Assembly: GCA_920105625.2 (NCBI GenBank)
Contig: OV050031.1
Location: forward strand, 227,154,194-227,218,193
From: Clusia tigrina
Lineage: Eukaryota > Arthropoda > Insecta > Diptera > Clusiidae
Reading direction: 5' to 3'
Length of the DNA stretch: 64,000 bases
Each line of letters begins with the position of its first letter. Position 1 is the stretch's first letter. The notes beneath the pieces were generated by a model. That model had not been told where the DNA came from and ran no database searches. It saw nothing but the letters and a program-made list of their open reading frames with translations. Shown piece after piece: positions 1-11,330 of the stretch. A program made the position numbers and the translations under genes.

Positions 1-26
1 CTCCAACTAGGAAGGTATTCGATACG

Positions 27-236
27 ATGTCCCAAGATGGGCGAAGCAGGAGGGGAAGACCACCACTGAGATGGAAAGATCAAGTCCAGGAGGACCTGTT
101 TGGACGCGGGATTTCCAACTGGCATCAGCGTGCGCTTAGCAGAGACGACTGGAGAAGGCTAATTAAGCGGCATTGGCCCAATAGGGTTGTTCGTCAACTA
201 AGAAGAAGAGGCTACACTGGAGCATACACTTCTTAT
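27..236 (+). mobile_element. LINE reverse-transcriptase tail remnant
   Basis: The translated segment contains RRGRPPLRWKDQVQEDL followed by WHQRALSRDDWRRLIKRHW. This arrangement (basic RGRP..RW, then a W..A..R..WRR motif) is typical of the extreme C-terminus of non-LTR retrotransposon endonuclease/reverse-transcriptase proteins. The reading frame stays open to 524, but the sequence after about 236 turns AT-rich and no longer looks like the family. The rest of the element is missing, so this is a dead 3' fragment. Confidence 0.6.
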
Positions 237-3200
237 CTGACCAAGTTTTCCCCAGTTAGGGACAAATTTTTGGAAGTTTTCAGTTCAGCGACTTTCACGG
301 AAAACATTTCCAGCGATTTTTCGATCATCAAAAACTCATTTCAAAGTAAAATTCTTAAAAATTTTATGATAAATAAAATATTATTATGTAGAGCGCGGAA
401 TTATCATTTCCTAAAAAAATTCAATCAAACTCGCAACCCCGTCGCTATAAAATCATCACACAAATATGATACAATTCATTATTTTATATTCACATTTTTT
501 GAAGGCACAATTCCTGGTGCTTAACTGGCTATTCAATGTACTGCTCGAGCAGTGTACTGGGCTGTGGACCACACGAGTCCCCGGGAGTAGTTTTCAATAA
601 AAGAAAATAGTTATTATATTATTTTATGAATAAAATACACCATTGCACAGACCACAATAGAGAGCTTAAGGAAATCAAGTACTGTTTCCAGGGTACTTCT
701 GACTCACTGTATCTCGCCGCTTTTGAGATCATGCTGAAATCTGTATTTAAAACACGCGCGAGTAAGTTGACGCATTAGAAGAGTCTGCGAAGTTAGAAGA
801 AAATTGGATATGACGTGGTTTCAGACAGTTGTTCGCTTTGACGTGAATCGAGAAGATGTCTTGATCTGCTTTGGTGGTTTCAGACGGTTCAGACGTCAAA
901 GGGACGTGAATTGTACTGCTTTGTACTGTCTGCGTTGCTTACGAACGCTTTGGTGTTATAATGAACGTTGCCACCGGGCGGAATAAGCCTTATAGAGAGC
1001 AGGACAGTTGTGCGGAACAAGAATTCCGAAGCTGTGGGAAAATACACCACATCCTAAACGAGGATGCCAGTCATTGACACCATTACACCCCAACTAAACG
1101 TACCGACAGTACCATTAGAATCTAATGCGTCTCTTCGGCCTACCCCACGGGTAGCCGGAGAGCCGCCGAAGAAGGGCGCCTCCAAGCACTCAGGCATTGA
1201 TGCCCATTGTACCAACAAAGTACCATTATTGCGTAGCCCACTTAAACCTAAAATCATAAAATAAATATTGAAACTAAATTAAATAGATTTGTTTCTAAAT
1301 TTGAAATAAAATAAATATTTGAAGCAAATTAAATGGATCTTTTTTCCAAATTTTGAACGGATGTGTTTATGTCGATTATGTCGTGGGAACTAAACTGAAT
1401 TTATCAAAAAAAAAAAAAATGCATTATTATAACGACGTTTTATTGATATTAAAATCAACTTTCCCAACATATTTCTATAACATCATCATTTGAAGTATTG
1501 CAGATTAGTGAAACGCAAACACACCCCTATAAACAAATGCAGCTCGAGGCATAACTTTCAATACTGTGAATTGTTACTTCATTAATGTTGTGTTCGGGCT
1601 TTCCACCGCTTTCCAAAATGGCAGAGCACTGCATTCACCGGTGGAATTGATTACAAATGCGTTCATGTAATCGTCAGCTTTGGCGATTAAAAGGTGAAAT
1701 TGTAAAAATTGTGCCCGCACTTAAAGGCCCGGCTTTCATGCCAGCAAATTGTAGCTACATTGCTGCCATTGCCAAATGCGCGCACGCACAAACGCACCCA
1801 TGCTCGCACACACACACACGCACACATGCAGCGCACAGGCAGATGCAGATGCCAGCGATGCTCTTCGATTTGAGCGATGCTATGCTGTGCGATGCGGCTG
1901 GCTTTAATAATTCGCCCGAAATGTGAGTCAAGTCGGCCTTTGTGCTTGCGTGAGTGTGTGTGAGTGCGCACTCGTGTCTGTCTGATTATGAGTAACAAAC
2001 ATTTTCGGCCATGTTTGTTTACTTTGCTCCGCCTCGTTGTGCGCGCTTCAGCTGTGTAGTGTGTTTGTGTGAGAGTGTGCGAGAATGTGGCTGCGAGTGC
2101 GGCAGTGTGGCTGCTCTCTCTCTCGCTCTGACTTTCGTGCGCCGCATCACTACCTCGAGATACACAGATACACAGTTAGATACACCCTAGTCAGCCAGAG
2201 CAGACGACTTTGTGCAGCTCTGGTTCAGCATCGGTTGCGGCTACGGCATGGCTACGGCTCAGCTTTCACCACTTCAAGCAAGCAGGCCAAAATGGTCGGA
2301 ATCTGGCACTCGTTGCACAAGCCAAATCCACTCAACTCCGCACAGCTGCCCCCGTTGCGCTGCAGCCAGCCTGGGTCGCATTTACGTGTACAGATGATGT
2401 TAATGCTTCTTAAAGGACTTTGGCGCTAGCTGCATGCAGCTCGAATTGTCGTCGCTGTCGCTGTCGCTCGCCACATTTGCTGAAATTAAATTACATTAAA
2501 TCGCAATTGAGACTTATCACATTCAGCACACACACGCACACACAAACACACACACACCCCAAACCCATATTAGAGTGCCTGCTGCTGGTGGTGGAGTGCA
2601 ACCGGCGGAGGTGTATCCTAATTACATTTTACTAGATAAATTGTAAAGTTTCTCTGCGCATTTCCTCGAGTTGCGATGTTTGAGTTCTGTGAAGTGCAAA
2701 CAGAAATGTTGAAGTTGCAAGAGCTGGAAGTGGATTGAGCACGAGTCAGCGGAGCAAAGGGGGATGCCAAATTAAACCATAAATTATGACAGAATATTCT
2801 GCTTGCTCGATTCCCGGACCCTTTCGGGATGGCACGCAAAATATTGGTGCAGAGCAGAATGTTTCCAATGAACATACAGGGTAAGTAAGGGAGTCTAAAA
2901 CCAAGTGAAGCTAGGAAACTGCCAGGGAGTAGCTTTATACCTACTGCAACAAATGAGTTCAGAAGCCACTTTGGCGTTGAAAATCTCTCAGAGTCTTGTC
3001 TGATAGTGCACTGCTAACCACCCTGTTCCAAATAAATCACACAGGAGAAGGACATACGTAACAGCATTCCCAAGGAAGCGTAGCAGTTGCCAATTACAAC
3101 AGTAGATTGACTCTCGCAGCTCTTCTATGGATGTGCGGTGTCTTGAAACATTCCTACGCTAGTAGCGCTATCTCTAACAGGATATGCGTGCTCTTCCGGC

Positions 3201-3469
3201 AGCACTTTGCACTTCCTTCACTTCACATTCTGCATTGCTGTGGGCTGTAGCATATCCTTGTTGTTTGAGTTATGTTCGATGCAGTCCTTCATCCTCTCCT
3301 TTTCGCTGCACATGCTCTTCCAAACTTTATTCACATTGGAAGCTATGTGCACATATTTCATCGGTTTGAATTCCTTATCACAGCGCTGGCATTGGCGCCA
3401 GAGTGTGAGTGTGTTTCATCGTCATCATCAACTACTCAATGATAAGAGTTCACTGACTAAGGTTATTTA
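237..3469. other. Intergenic stretch, no gene seen
   Basis: No convincing coding exon was found. ORFs here are short, lack family features, or are open on both strands at once (1054-1264). The stretch holds CA/GT-rich simple sequence near 1786-1836, 1950-2080 and 2520-2560. Confidence 0.6.
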
Positions 3470-3753
<284 letters not shown>

Positions 3754-4472
3754 TTCCAATTACTCTAAATGCTTCTAAACTAATCTAAGTGACGTAATTA
3801 TTGAGAAACCTCTATACTATAATTAAATTGTTTTATATTGCCCGACCATGCCCACTTTCAATAAATGATGGCAATGGACATGTTTAATAGTTCCTTTTAC
3901 AGAGCAGGAACAATATTTACAAATATAAAAAAAGAAATGTATGTCTGTACAGAGCAATGTTAACTTCGAAGTTATTAACAGTACCTCGTTAACAGCACAT
4001 TTCATTAGGTCTCTTCCCGTATTTTCTGTTTCCTACAAGTATGGCAGAAACATATATTTATATTTCTGGTATAAAGACAAGTAGCAAAATAATCAACGAG
4101 AAGCGTGATTGAGAATTTTTTATGTCTATTAAAGTCAATGACTTCAAGAGCTTCCTAATTATCCACAGAAACATAGATAATAGATTTAATTTATGTTTCT
4201 GCAAGAACTCATGTACATATTCGTAACAGTGCTGTTAACTTATATTGGTATAGTAGTGTTCCACTCTCAAATATGACGATAAGGCAGTGCAATCAAGAAC
4301 TGCATTGGCTCTGTGTGGGCAGTTTAGTACTGTTGGGAATTACTTTTTAGTAGCGAAAGACAAAATATTTAAATAACAAATTATGGTCAAATATTCTACA
4401 TGCTTATGATTAAAAACTCAAGCGCAAATGAACGCTACGTTAAGTAAAGAATTTTTTCATGGTGTCGTTGAG

Positions 4473-4665
4473 ACCAAATACTCTCATATTAGAGATATTT
4501 GGTTAAGACATTGCCTACTCAAGCTTTTATACCATTCGTTTATAATTTCATTGTCCAACACTGACTTTTAATTTTATTACTTGAAAATTTATTTGAACTT
4601 GGCATCAAAATACATTTAACAGGTATTATCAAATACTCTATAATAGATATATAGAGAGTATTTGG
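4473..4665. repeat. Two imperfect palindromes sharing CAAATACTCT
   Basis: At 4473-4503 the sequence reads ACCAAATACTCTC, a short centre, then TAGAGATATTTGGT. At about 4628-4665 it reads TCAAATACTCTATA, a short centre, then TATAGAGAGTATTTGG. Each is a near-perfect inverted repeat of the same core, and both lie 190-380 bp upstream of the THAP ORF. They could be DNA-binding sites of the element or the ends of small insertions; the sequence alone does not decide. Confidence 0.55.
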
Positions 4666-4854
4666 TATTATTAAATGAGAGAGTGAGAGGAAAACAATCA
4701 TAATATGTATCAAATCTGCTCTCTTAACGAATGTTGTATACGAAAACAAACATAAAAGGGAAATAGTGATTGGAAACAAGTAAATTATTGTCGTCAGCCT
4801 CCAAAGTGTAGTGAAATCACTTGAAAATATATATAAACAATAATAAATAGAAAA

Positions 4855-5259
4855 ATGGTGCATTATCGTTGCGTTATTTGCAATAATACATGGAGAAAGG
4901 AAAAAGTTAGATTTTTCAGCGTTCCTAAAGACGCAATAAAGCGAAATCGGTGGATCGTGGCTTGTGGCGTTGATTTAAAAGAAAAATCAAAAGTGTGTGA
5001 AAAACATTTTGTAAATAGTCCGGAAGCCGCCACAACTAAAAAAGTGCTACTATTTCCAAATTCAGTGCCATCAGTTTTTTATGGTACATTGCCAAACCGT
5101 TTGCAGCCGCTTTCTTCATTGGAAAATGTGTGCAATATTGAGCAAGGCCCAGTGACTAAAAGATCAAGGCTCTCACAGTGTGCAGTTCCGTCAGTTTTAA
5201 ATAATACTCAGGAACTGTGTACTGCAGTTATTAATGTAGATTGCTGCACTCAAACTTAA
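4855..5259 (+). CDS. THAP zinc-finger protein, transposon-derived (truncated)
   Basis: A 134-residue ORF beginning with an ATG at 4855. The first ~80 residues form a THAP domain: a CVIC pair near residues 7-10, RFFSVPKD, the invariant Trp in NRWIVACG, and the second zinc pair in CEKHF, giving the C2CH pattern. This is followed by LFPNSVPSVF, which occupies the place of the AVPTIF box. THAP domains bind DNA and are the N-terminal module of P-element-like transposases (THAP9 family). After the domain the frame stops at 5259, although full transposases continue for several hundred residues (RNase-H-like catalytic core, GTP-binding insertion). The catalytic part is absent; a C-terminal transposase segment follows at once in another frame. 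It is therefore probably an internally deleted element rather than a host gene, although expression of a short DNA-binding protein is possible. Confidence 0.7.
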   Translation: MVHYRCVICNNTWRKEKVRFFSVPKDAIKRNRWIVACGVDLKEKSKVCEKHFVNSPEAATTKKVLLFPNSVPSVFYGTLPNRLQPLSSLENVCNIEQGPVTKRSRLSQCAVPSVLNNTQELCTAVINVDCCTQT

Positions 5260-5536
5260 TGAGCATGAATTTGAAGGCAGCACTTGGCCATGGGTGGACC
5301 AAGTCTCAAAAGGAGGTCTTAAAAAGCCTTCAGAAATGTTTTTGTGTCTCATCAAATCATTAGAGATCATTTTCATAGAGTTCAACGGAAATAAAATTGT
5401 GCACTGCAAGAATTTCCGTGAAAAGTTAATGGAATTAAACACTAAAGTTAATTTACCAAATGCGGTAAAACAACTCTTTTTTAAATGTCGAATGTATTTT
5501 AGAATTCAATTTTTAAATAAAAAAATTAGCAACTAA
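5243..5536 (+). pseudogene. P-like/THAP9 transposase C-terminal remnant
   Basis: In the frame that includes 5294, the open translation contains NEHEFEGSTWPWVDQVSKGG then LKKPSEMF, and it ends with FFKCRMYFRIQFLNK. A 'SKGGL..PS' block and a terminal 'R.RIR.LN' block are characteristic of the C-terminus of THAP-type transposases. It overlaps the end of the THAP ORF in a different frame, so N- and C-terminal parts are joined with the middle deleted and the frame broken. An AATAAA lies near 5515. I did not find convincing terminal inverted repeats. Confidence 0.6.
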
Positions 5537-6226
5537 AAAAAAAAACAGAATAATAGGCAATAGTAAATTAATTTACAAAAGAAGCAATATTGTTTATTCA
5601 ATTTGACACTTCTTATGACTGAGAGAGAATGACATTTGGAGAGCGGTCTTCTATTAATAATACCTGGTAAATGTATTTTGCTTGGCATTCAACTTTTCGT
5701 GGCTTAATTATTGAAAGTTGCATTTTGTTTCTGGATTTGAAGTTAATTACAAACTTAATGAAGGCACACGAGAAGAGATTTTAATCAGAGTATGTTCCCA
5801 TATGAACTACGTTCTGATTCTTATGAATTACCAAACGGTATAAAAGAGTTAAAAATTAATTCATATCTTAAGCAATTTCTTGATTATTACTTTCATCGAA
5901 TTAAAATTAGTTATGGCTTAGAAGTTGAGTGTGTAGATCAAATAATATATAACAATCGCTTCTAGTTTCCGTAAGAAAAAACATTATGTGAATTATTATG
6001 TAAATAATGTTAGGACTTTTGAGATAAAGAATAATTTATATTAAAATAAGTACAGTGAATTAACTAGCGTTGTTCTTGACGGGGTTGCTAATGAAAACGC
6101 CTTTCACAATGCTTGTCAAACATTTCACCAACACTCTCAAACTGCAGCAAAGTTTCAATCTGTGACAGTTGGGCCACAGATGTTCCTCTCCTATTTGGCG
6201 GTGTTTACATAAATCGCAAATGAAAT
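5537..6226. other. AT-rich spacer upstream of mIF2
   Basis: AT-rich DNA with no coding potential seen. The last ~100 bp presumably contain the mIF2 promoter and short 5' UTR, but no clear TATA box or initiator stands out. The outer end of the THAP transposon may lie in here. Confidence 0.5.
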
Positions 6227-8872
6227 ATGTTTGTGAATGTTTTGCGGCGTGAATTGTTGCGGTAAGAGGCATTTAATGACAGAAGTGCACTTGAAAAATG
6301 ATGAAAAAGGGTTGCCTCTCATTATGCACTAGGTGGACATGCGTGTAGCTCGTCGAAGACTTATTTTCCCATTTGTGTCTCCCACAGAACTGCTGCAAGG
6401 CGGCTTCGGTATGGATATGAGGCACGTGCACTACCCATTGGAGGGCGTAGCCTATTCACATGTAGTGTGTACTTGAAGCGGAGGAAAACCGCCGAGGAAA
6501 GGGTGAGTAGTGGTATAATCGTTCAGAATAACTCCTAACTTTCGTCTGTCTCTTTTTCAGAAAATAATTGAGTTCTCTCCGAAGAAGAAGAGCAACAAGA
6601 CGTCGACGCCTTTTGGAGTAGTGGATATCTGGCGGCATATGACTGTGGAGGATCTATCGAAAGCTTTGAAGCGACCTTTGGGTAAGATTTACTATGAGGG
6701 ATTGTCCTTCCTTGTTAAACATGCTTGTTTTAGAGGACGTTCAGGAGGTCATGCTGTATGTGCAGGGGGCTGACAACATTGAGCCCAATGCTCAACTGGA
6801 ACATCTGAAAGTGATTCAGGACATTGTGAAAAAAGCTGGAGCTAAATCTCGTATTGTGGCCGCTCCAGACTCTACACCAGAGGTAGAGATTAGAGATAGG
6901 GACATAACGCCACGCCCACCTCCATCTAGTGAATTGCTGCAGCCACGTCCACCTGTAGTCACTGTAATGGGGCATGTCGATCATGGCAAAACGACACTTT
7001 TGGACTCGTTGCGTGGGGCAGACGTGGCGGCTGGGGAAGCTGGTGGCATTACACAACATATCGGAGCCTTTACTGTAACCCTGGAGAATGGCGATCAGGT
7101 GACGTTTCTGGATACGCCTGGCCATGCAGCCTTCAGTGCGATGCGAGCGCGTGGCGCTAATGTCACTGACATAATCGTGCTGGTGGTGGCTGCTGAAGAT
7201 GGCGTCATGGCCCAGACGCGGGAGGTTATCAAACTTGCGCAGGATGCTAAGGGTATGTGAGACATTTGGTGCAGGCCTTATGCTTCCTTTAGATTCATGG
7301 GAGTATTTTTCGTCTTTCAGTGCCCATAATTGTGGCTGTGAACAAGATTGATAAACCGGAGGCAGATATTGTAAGTGGATCCCAGCAAATAAATACGCTT
7401 TTTTGTTAAACCCACTTCCTTTCTCAATTGACTATTAGGAGAAAACCAAGCGAGAGTTGGCTCAGATGGGTTTGTTGTCTGAGGATCTGGGTGGAGATGT
7501 CCAAGTGATTCCGATCTCTGCGCTGAAAGGTACTAATTTGGAGTTGCTGGCTGAGGCCGTTAGTACACAAGCCACCCTCATGGGTCTGACAGGAGACCAC
7601 ACGGGACTAGTGGAGGGAGTGGTGGTTGAATCGAAAACAGATGCACGCAGAGGGTACCTTCATGTGATTTTTGTATATTAGGTAAACTAATCAAAAGTTC
7701 CTGCACGTGTTCTAGGAAACTTTCAACGGCGATTGTGACCCGAGGCACTCTGCGCAAAGGGGCTTATCTCGTGAGTGGCGTGGCACATGCAAAAGTCCGT
7801 GGACTATTCGATCACAACGGTACTCCTTTGATTGAAGCGGAGCCAGGTACACCTGTGGAGATATTGGGTTGGCGTGAGTTACCATTATCCGGTGATATCA
7901 TACTAGAAGTGGAGACAGAGGTGAGTCCGCATTACACTGAATTTATTGAGTTTTATTAACTTGTTCACTGAACACTGGTAGAAAAAAGCTCATTCCGTCC
8001 TCAGATGGCGGGAGCATGAAGCGTTGAAGCAGAAGGCAGAGCTAGCCGTGGATGATATTCGGAAGAAAGAGGAAGAGCACTTGACCAAATACCGAGCCGA
8101 ACGTGAGGAGCGCCGTCTGTCTGGACGGTATCGCAAACGACAGCAGGGGCCTCGATCGAAGGAGATCTCTGATGACGACAGTGTGGCACGTGTCAGCGTC
8201 ATCGTGAAAGGCGACGTGCATGGCTCCGTGGAGGCGATTCTGGACGTGTTGGACACCTACGTCAGCAACGACCGCTGCCGCCTAGATATGGTGCATTATG
8301 GCGTCGGCAACGTGACCGAGGGAGACATTGAGCTGGCGAAGGCTTTTAATGCCATCATCTACGCGTTTTCCGTGGAAGCACCGACCACGACTCCCAAGGA
8401 AGTTAGCATACGAAGATACAATGTGATCTATCGCCTCATAGACAACCTGAAGGAGGAGCTGAATTCAAAATTGCCGCCCGTGGAAGTGGAGGAGGTGTTG
8501 GGACAGGCGTCTGTACTGCAGCAGTTCTCCATTACAGAGGGTCGCAAAGAGGTGCCAGTGGCGGGTTGTCGCTGTGTGAAAGGCGTATTAAAAAAGTCCC
8601 AGAAATTCCGCTTAGTGCGTGATGACGAAGTCATTTACGAAGGTAGGCATGACGCTTCAATTTGTGACTACTCTCCTGTACTTGATATTTTCTCTGCAGG
8701 TGCTCTGGAGTCCATGCGCCATTTGAAAAACGAGGTGGACACTATTAAAAGGGACGTGGAGTGCGGTCTGCGTCTGAAGGACACCAACGTGTTGCCGCAA
8801 ATGGGCGACACCATCGTTTGCTACACCACGCACATGGTGTCGCAGAAGACTGATTGGGATCCCGGGTTCTGA
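6227..8872 (+). CDS. mIF2: Mitochondrial translation initiation factor IF-2
   Basis: GTPase that brings initiator fMet-tRNA to the mitochondrial small ribosomal subunit and promotes subunit joining. Coding exons: 6227-6261, 6388-6502, 6561-6681, 6734-7252, 7321-7370, 7439-7653, 7716-7920, 7982-8642, 8700-8872. They join in frame to 2094 nt, 697 residues plus stop, which is the family's usual mitochondrial length. The start ATG at 6227 gives [12 protein letters not shown] then TAARRLRYG, an Arg-rich stretch without acidic residues apart from one Glu, as expected of a matrix-targeting presequence. An IF2N-like region ([15 protein letters not shown]) is followed by the G domain: GHVDHGKT near residue 169, GGITQHIGA (switch I), DTPGH near 217, NKID near 271 and SALKG near 306. 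The two beta-barrels and the IF2 core domain follow. Introns are 52-126 bp. The last intron (57 bp) is in frame and stop-free. Confidence 0.95.
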
Positions 8873-8958
8873 GGCGTCGCTAGTTGTACATTTGTATAGG
8901 TAATGCCTTTTTGATTTGTACTTGCCCCGTATTGTATTTGAGAGTTGTTAAAGTTGGA

Positions 8959-8964
8959 ATTAAA
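8959..8964 (+). terminator. Probable mIF2 polyadenylation signal (ATTAAA)
   Basis: The common variant ATTAAA occurs 86 bp after the mIF2 stop codon. It is the first plausible signal downstream on this strand; a cleavage site would be expected 10-30 bp further. Confidence 0.45.
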
Positions 8965-9699
8965 GTGCTTGAACATGAGAATGTTTGCCTTACGCAGCCA
9001 TGCACCGTGGCCACACTGCCAAGTGTCTTCTTGCCGCCCTACGCGCTGTGGTTTTGCTTTCGTTTCCGAGCGTTATCGTTGCAAAATGTGTGGCACATAG
9101 CTCACTATTTCCTGTTGTGTTTACTACGCGTACGTGCTGCCCCACAGAAGTGCTCTGCTGGCGCTCGTAGGCAGATCACGGCGCACAATGTCACCCTTCA
9201 CCCACATGCACACGACGGCCGTCTCGCTGCTACACATGTAACCAGCCAATAGCTAAGCGAGTGAGCGACTTAGGATAAAACGCAGCAAACGAAACGAGAT
9301 CATTGCGAGCGGAACTGGGTGCTGATAAGCCGCACAATCCATTCGACTGCTGGGCGCTCAATGAAATGTGCGCAGTGGTGCGGTGGTGCGGTTGCGGCGA
9401 TTTCTATGAGCGGGCAACGAAATAGTTCTGGTGCTGGTTTGGGTTTTGTGTGTTTGACGGTGTTCACGCGGCTGCGTTCATTCATAGACCACTTGCACTG
9501 GTTTGCCGTATCAAGCGTTGTGAATGAACCAAGGAGCTGGCGAGTGTGTGTGAGCGACAAGGGGTCCAACTGCTTACAAGGCGTATCAGCGCCAACGCCA
9601 CCGCCACTGCCACCGCCAACGTGGGCTACCATGACTGAAAGCTCAGGGGAGCATTGGCGAGTGGCCGCAGATGTCTAAATGTGTTCGGATCCCGCAACT

Positions 9700-9800
9700 G
9701 ATTTCGAATGCTGCTGATAAAGAGAATGAACTTCCGTTACAGAAACTATGCGGCTGCTCAGGCTGAATAACGCTGCGGTCTCCGCTTTGGTGGCTAATGC
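9700..9800 (+). repeat. Diverged duplicate, copy 1 (partner near 14.62-14.72 kb)
   Basis: The block containing GAACTTCCGTTACAGAA followed ~35 bp later by a TACGCTGCGG/AACGCTGCGG motif and a GC-rich tail recurs near 14625-14720 in the same orientation. Identity is partial, so the duplication is old. Confidence 0.45.
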
Positions 9801-10040
9801 CATCGGAATTTTTACTACACAACTTGCTCGGTTTCTATTTTAATTCATTTAATTGAAGTTTATTTAATGAAATTTATTTTTCTACTCTACGGAGACGGGG
9901 CTGAAGGGCGGCTTTACTTATTTTTAGGACCTCGAAGTGTGATAAGAACTCTAAAAGTTTCAAACTACGAAAATAGGCGCACTGCCAAGCCGCCTCTACC
10001 GGAAATAGATGCCTTAGCTTTGCAACTCTTCGCCCACGTG

Positions 10041-10897
10041 GAAGGATTAAGTAGCCTCGTAGGCGTAAATACCGCTTACACCGTGCAATATGCTGGTCTG
10101 AAGGGAGCGTATGTGACCTATAGCCCAGTTGCCAAGCAACTTTACTTCCTAAGTATGTCCTTTGCATGCGTTTTAAATGTAAGAGAGGTGATGCCTCTTT
10201 TGTAGATTGTCATTCGTTCACCAATACAGGGGGATTCACATGTAAGACATCCCTGAACGTGCCGAATTTGGTTGAGAAAGTTGTGTGGTTAAGTAATCCT
10301 TAGGCCAGCGGCTGGTAATACTGGCACACTAAGGTCACGTGTCCTTTGGCCAACTGGCAAACATGGTCAGATGAAGATATGGTCCACTATCTGAATCATT
10401 AGAACTGTTGCAATAACTGAGGGAGATGGGGCTTTTGCAGATTTATTATGATGTGTGTTTTCTAAGGAGCTTTCTAATAAAAAAGTTGCTCAAATTGAAG
10501 GATAACTAGCTCAGGGCTTTACTAATTTTGTGACCCAGCCGGGACTCAACTGGTGTCATAAAATGTCGCAAATAAGAAGGTGACGGAGAGACATTTGAAT
10601 CATGTTTCCTTGTCGCCATATGTATGGTATGGGTCGAGTTAGAGGATTAGTCAGCGAACTCAGCCCAAGTTTCCACGTATCCTGGCTTCTAACCACCTTG
10701 CATGGTCCACACGAAGTCAGAACTGATTGGTCCCTTCACAAATACATTTAAATTTACATTTAAAACGCATGGAAAGGACATACTTAGAAAGTGGGGTTGC
10801 TGGGCAACTGGGCTGTAGATCACATACGCTCCCTTCAGACCCGCATATTGCACGGTGTAAGCTATACTTACACCTACGAGGCTACTTAATCTTCCCA
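10041..10897. repeat. Inverted repeat, ~145-bp arms, ~560-bp spacer
   Basis: The segment at about 10041-10183 (GGATTAAGTAGCCTCGTAGG onward) reappears as reverse complement at about 10745-10893. Long exact blocks are shared, for example CTTACACCGTGCAATATGC and TCTGAAGGGAGCGTATGTGA. The copies differ at scattered sites (about 10% by eye). Both arms are open in the corresponding frame, but the ORF is probably fortuitous. This may be a foldback or MITE-like element, or two nearby insertions in opposite orientation. Confidence 0.8.
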
Positions 10898-10984
10898 TTT
10901 AATTAAAACATGTTCGTACTTACGAAGCTAGCGGTGAGTACGCTAGTCTCATTACCGGAGTACCTAGCTTGTTCTGCTAACAGT

Positions 10985-11330
10985 CTCATGGAATGCTGCA
11001 CGACACATTTTGAACGACACCCAGTACAGTGCAGTCCGTTATGATCTTTCAGAGCGGGATGGGCGCACATTTCTGACATTTGAAATATGGCTTTCGATCG
11101 TAAAAGTAAATTCCTAGCGCAGACACTTCCTACAGCGGCACATCCCCGCCCTCAGCAGCCCTCTGACGCTGTCGCTAACTATGCACACATGTGGGGATCG
11201 TGCGACGTTTTTTTGATGCGGCACCGCCTCAGCCATTAACGGCAAACGAACCAAAAACAGAAGTAAAGGCGTTTGAGGCCGTGCTCGCTTGTAAACTTGG
11301 AATGCAAAACAGGGGATGCAGTTGTGCAGC
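10985..11330 (+). repeat. Diverged ~300-bp duplicate, copy 1
   Basis: This copy shares ordered blocks with 16870-17215 in the same orientation: a GGGCG/GGCAG..CGCACATT block, CATTTGAAA, TCTCGATCGTAAA/TTTCGATCGTAAA, GCAGACACTT, CACACATGTGG, CGACGTTTT, GCGGCACCGCCTCA, ATTAACG and CAAACGA. Indels separate the blocks. No coding function is apparent. Confidence 0.65.

Noticed and set aside
1054..1264. Overlapping ORFs on both strands
   Set aside because: Mutually antisense and short; no family or splice signals.
6060..6272. 70-codon minus-strand Cys/His-containing ORF that looks like a zinc-binding protein
   Set aside because: It overlaps the mIF2 first exon in antisense, and the Cys spacing fits no known finger. 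A divergent gene cannot be excluded but nothing supports it.
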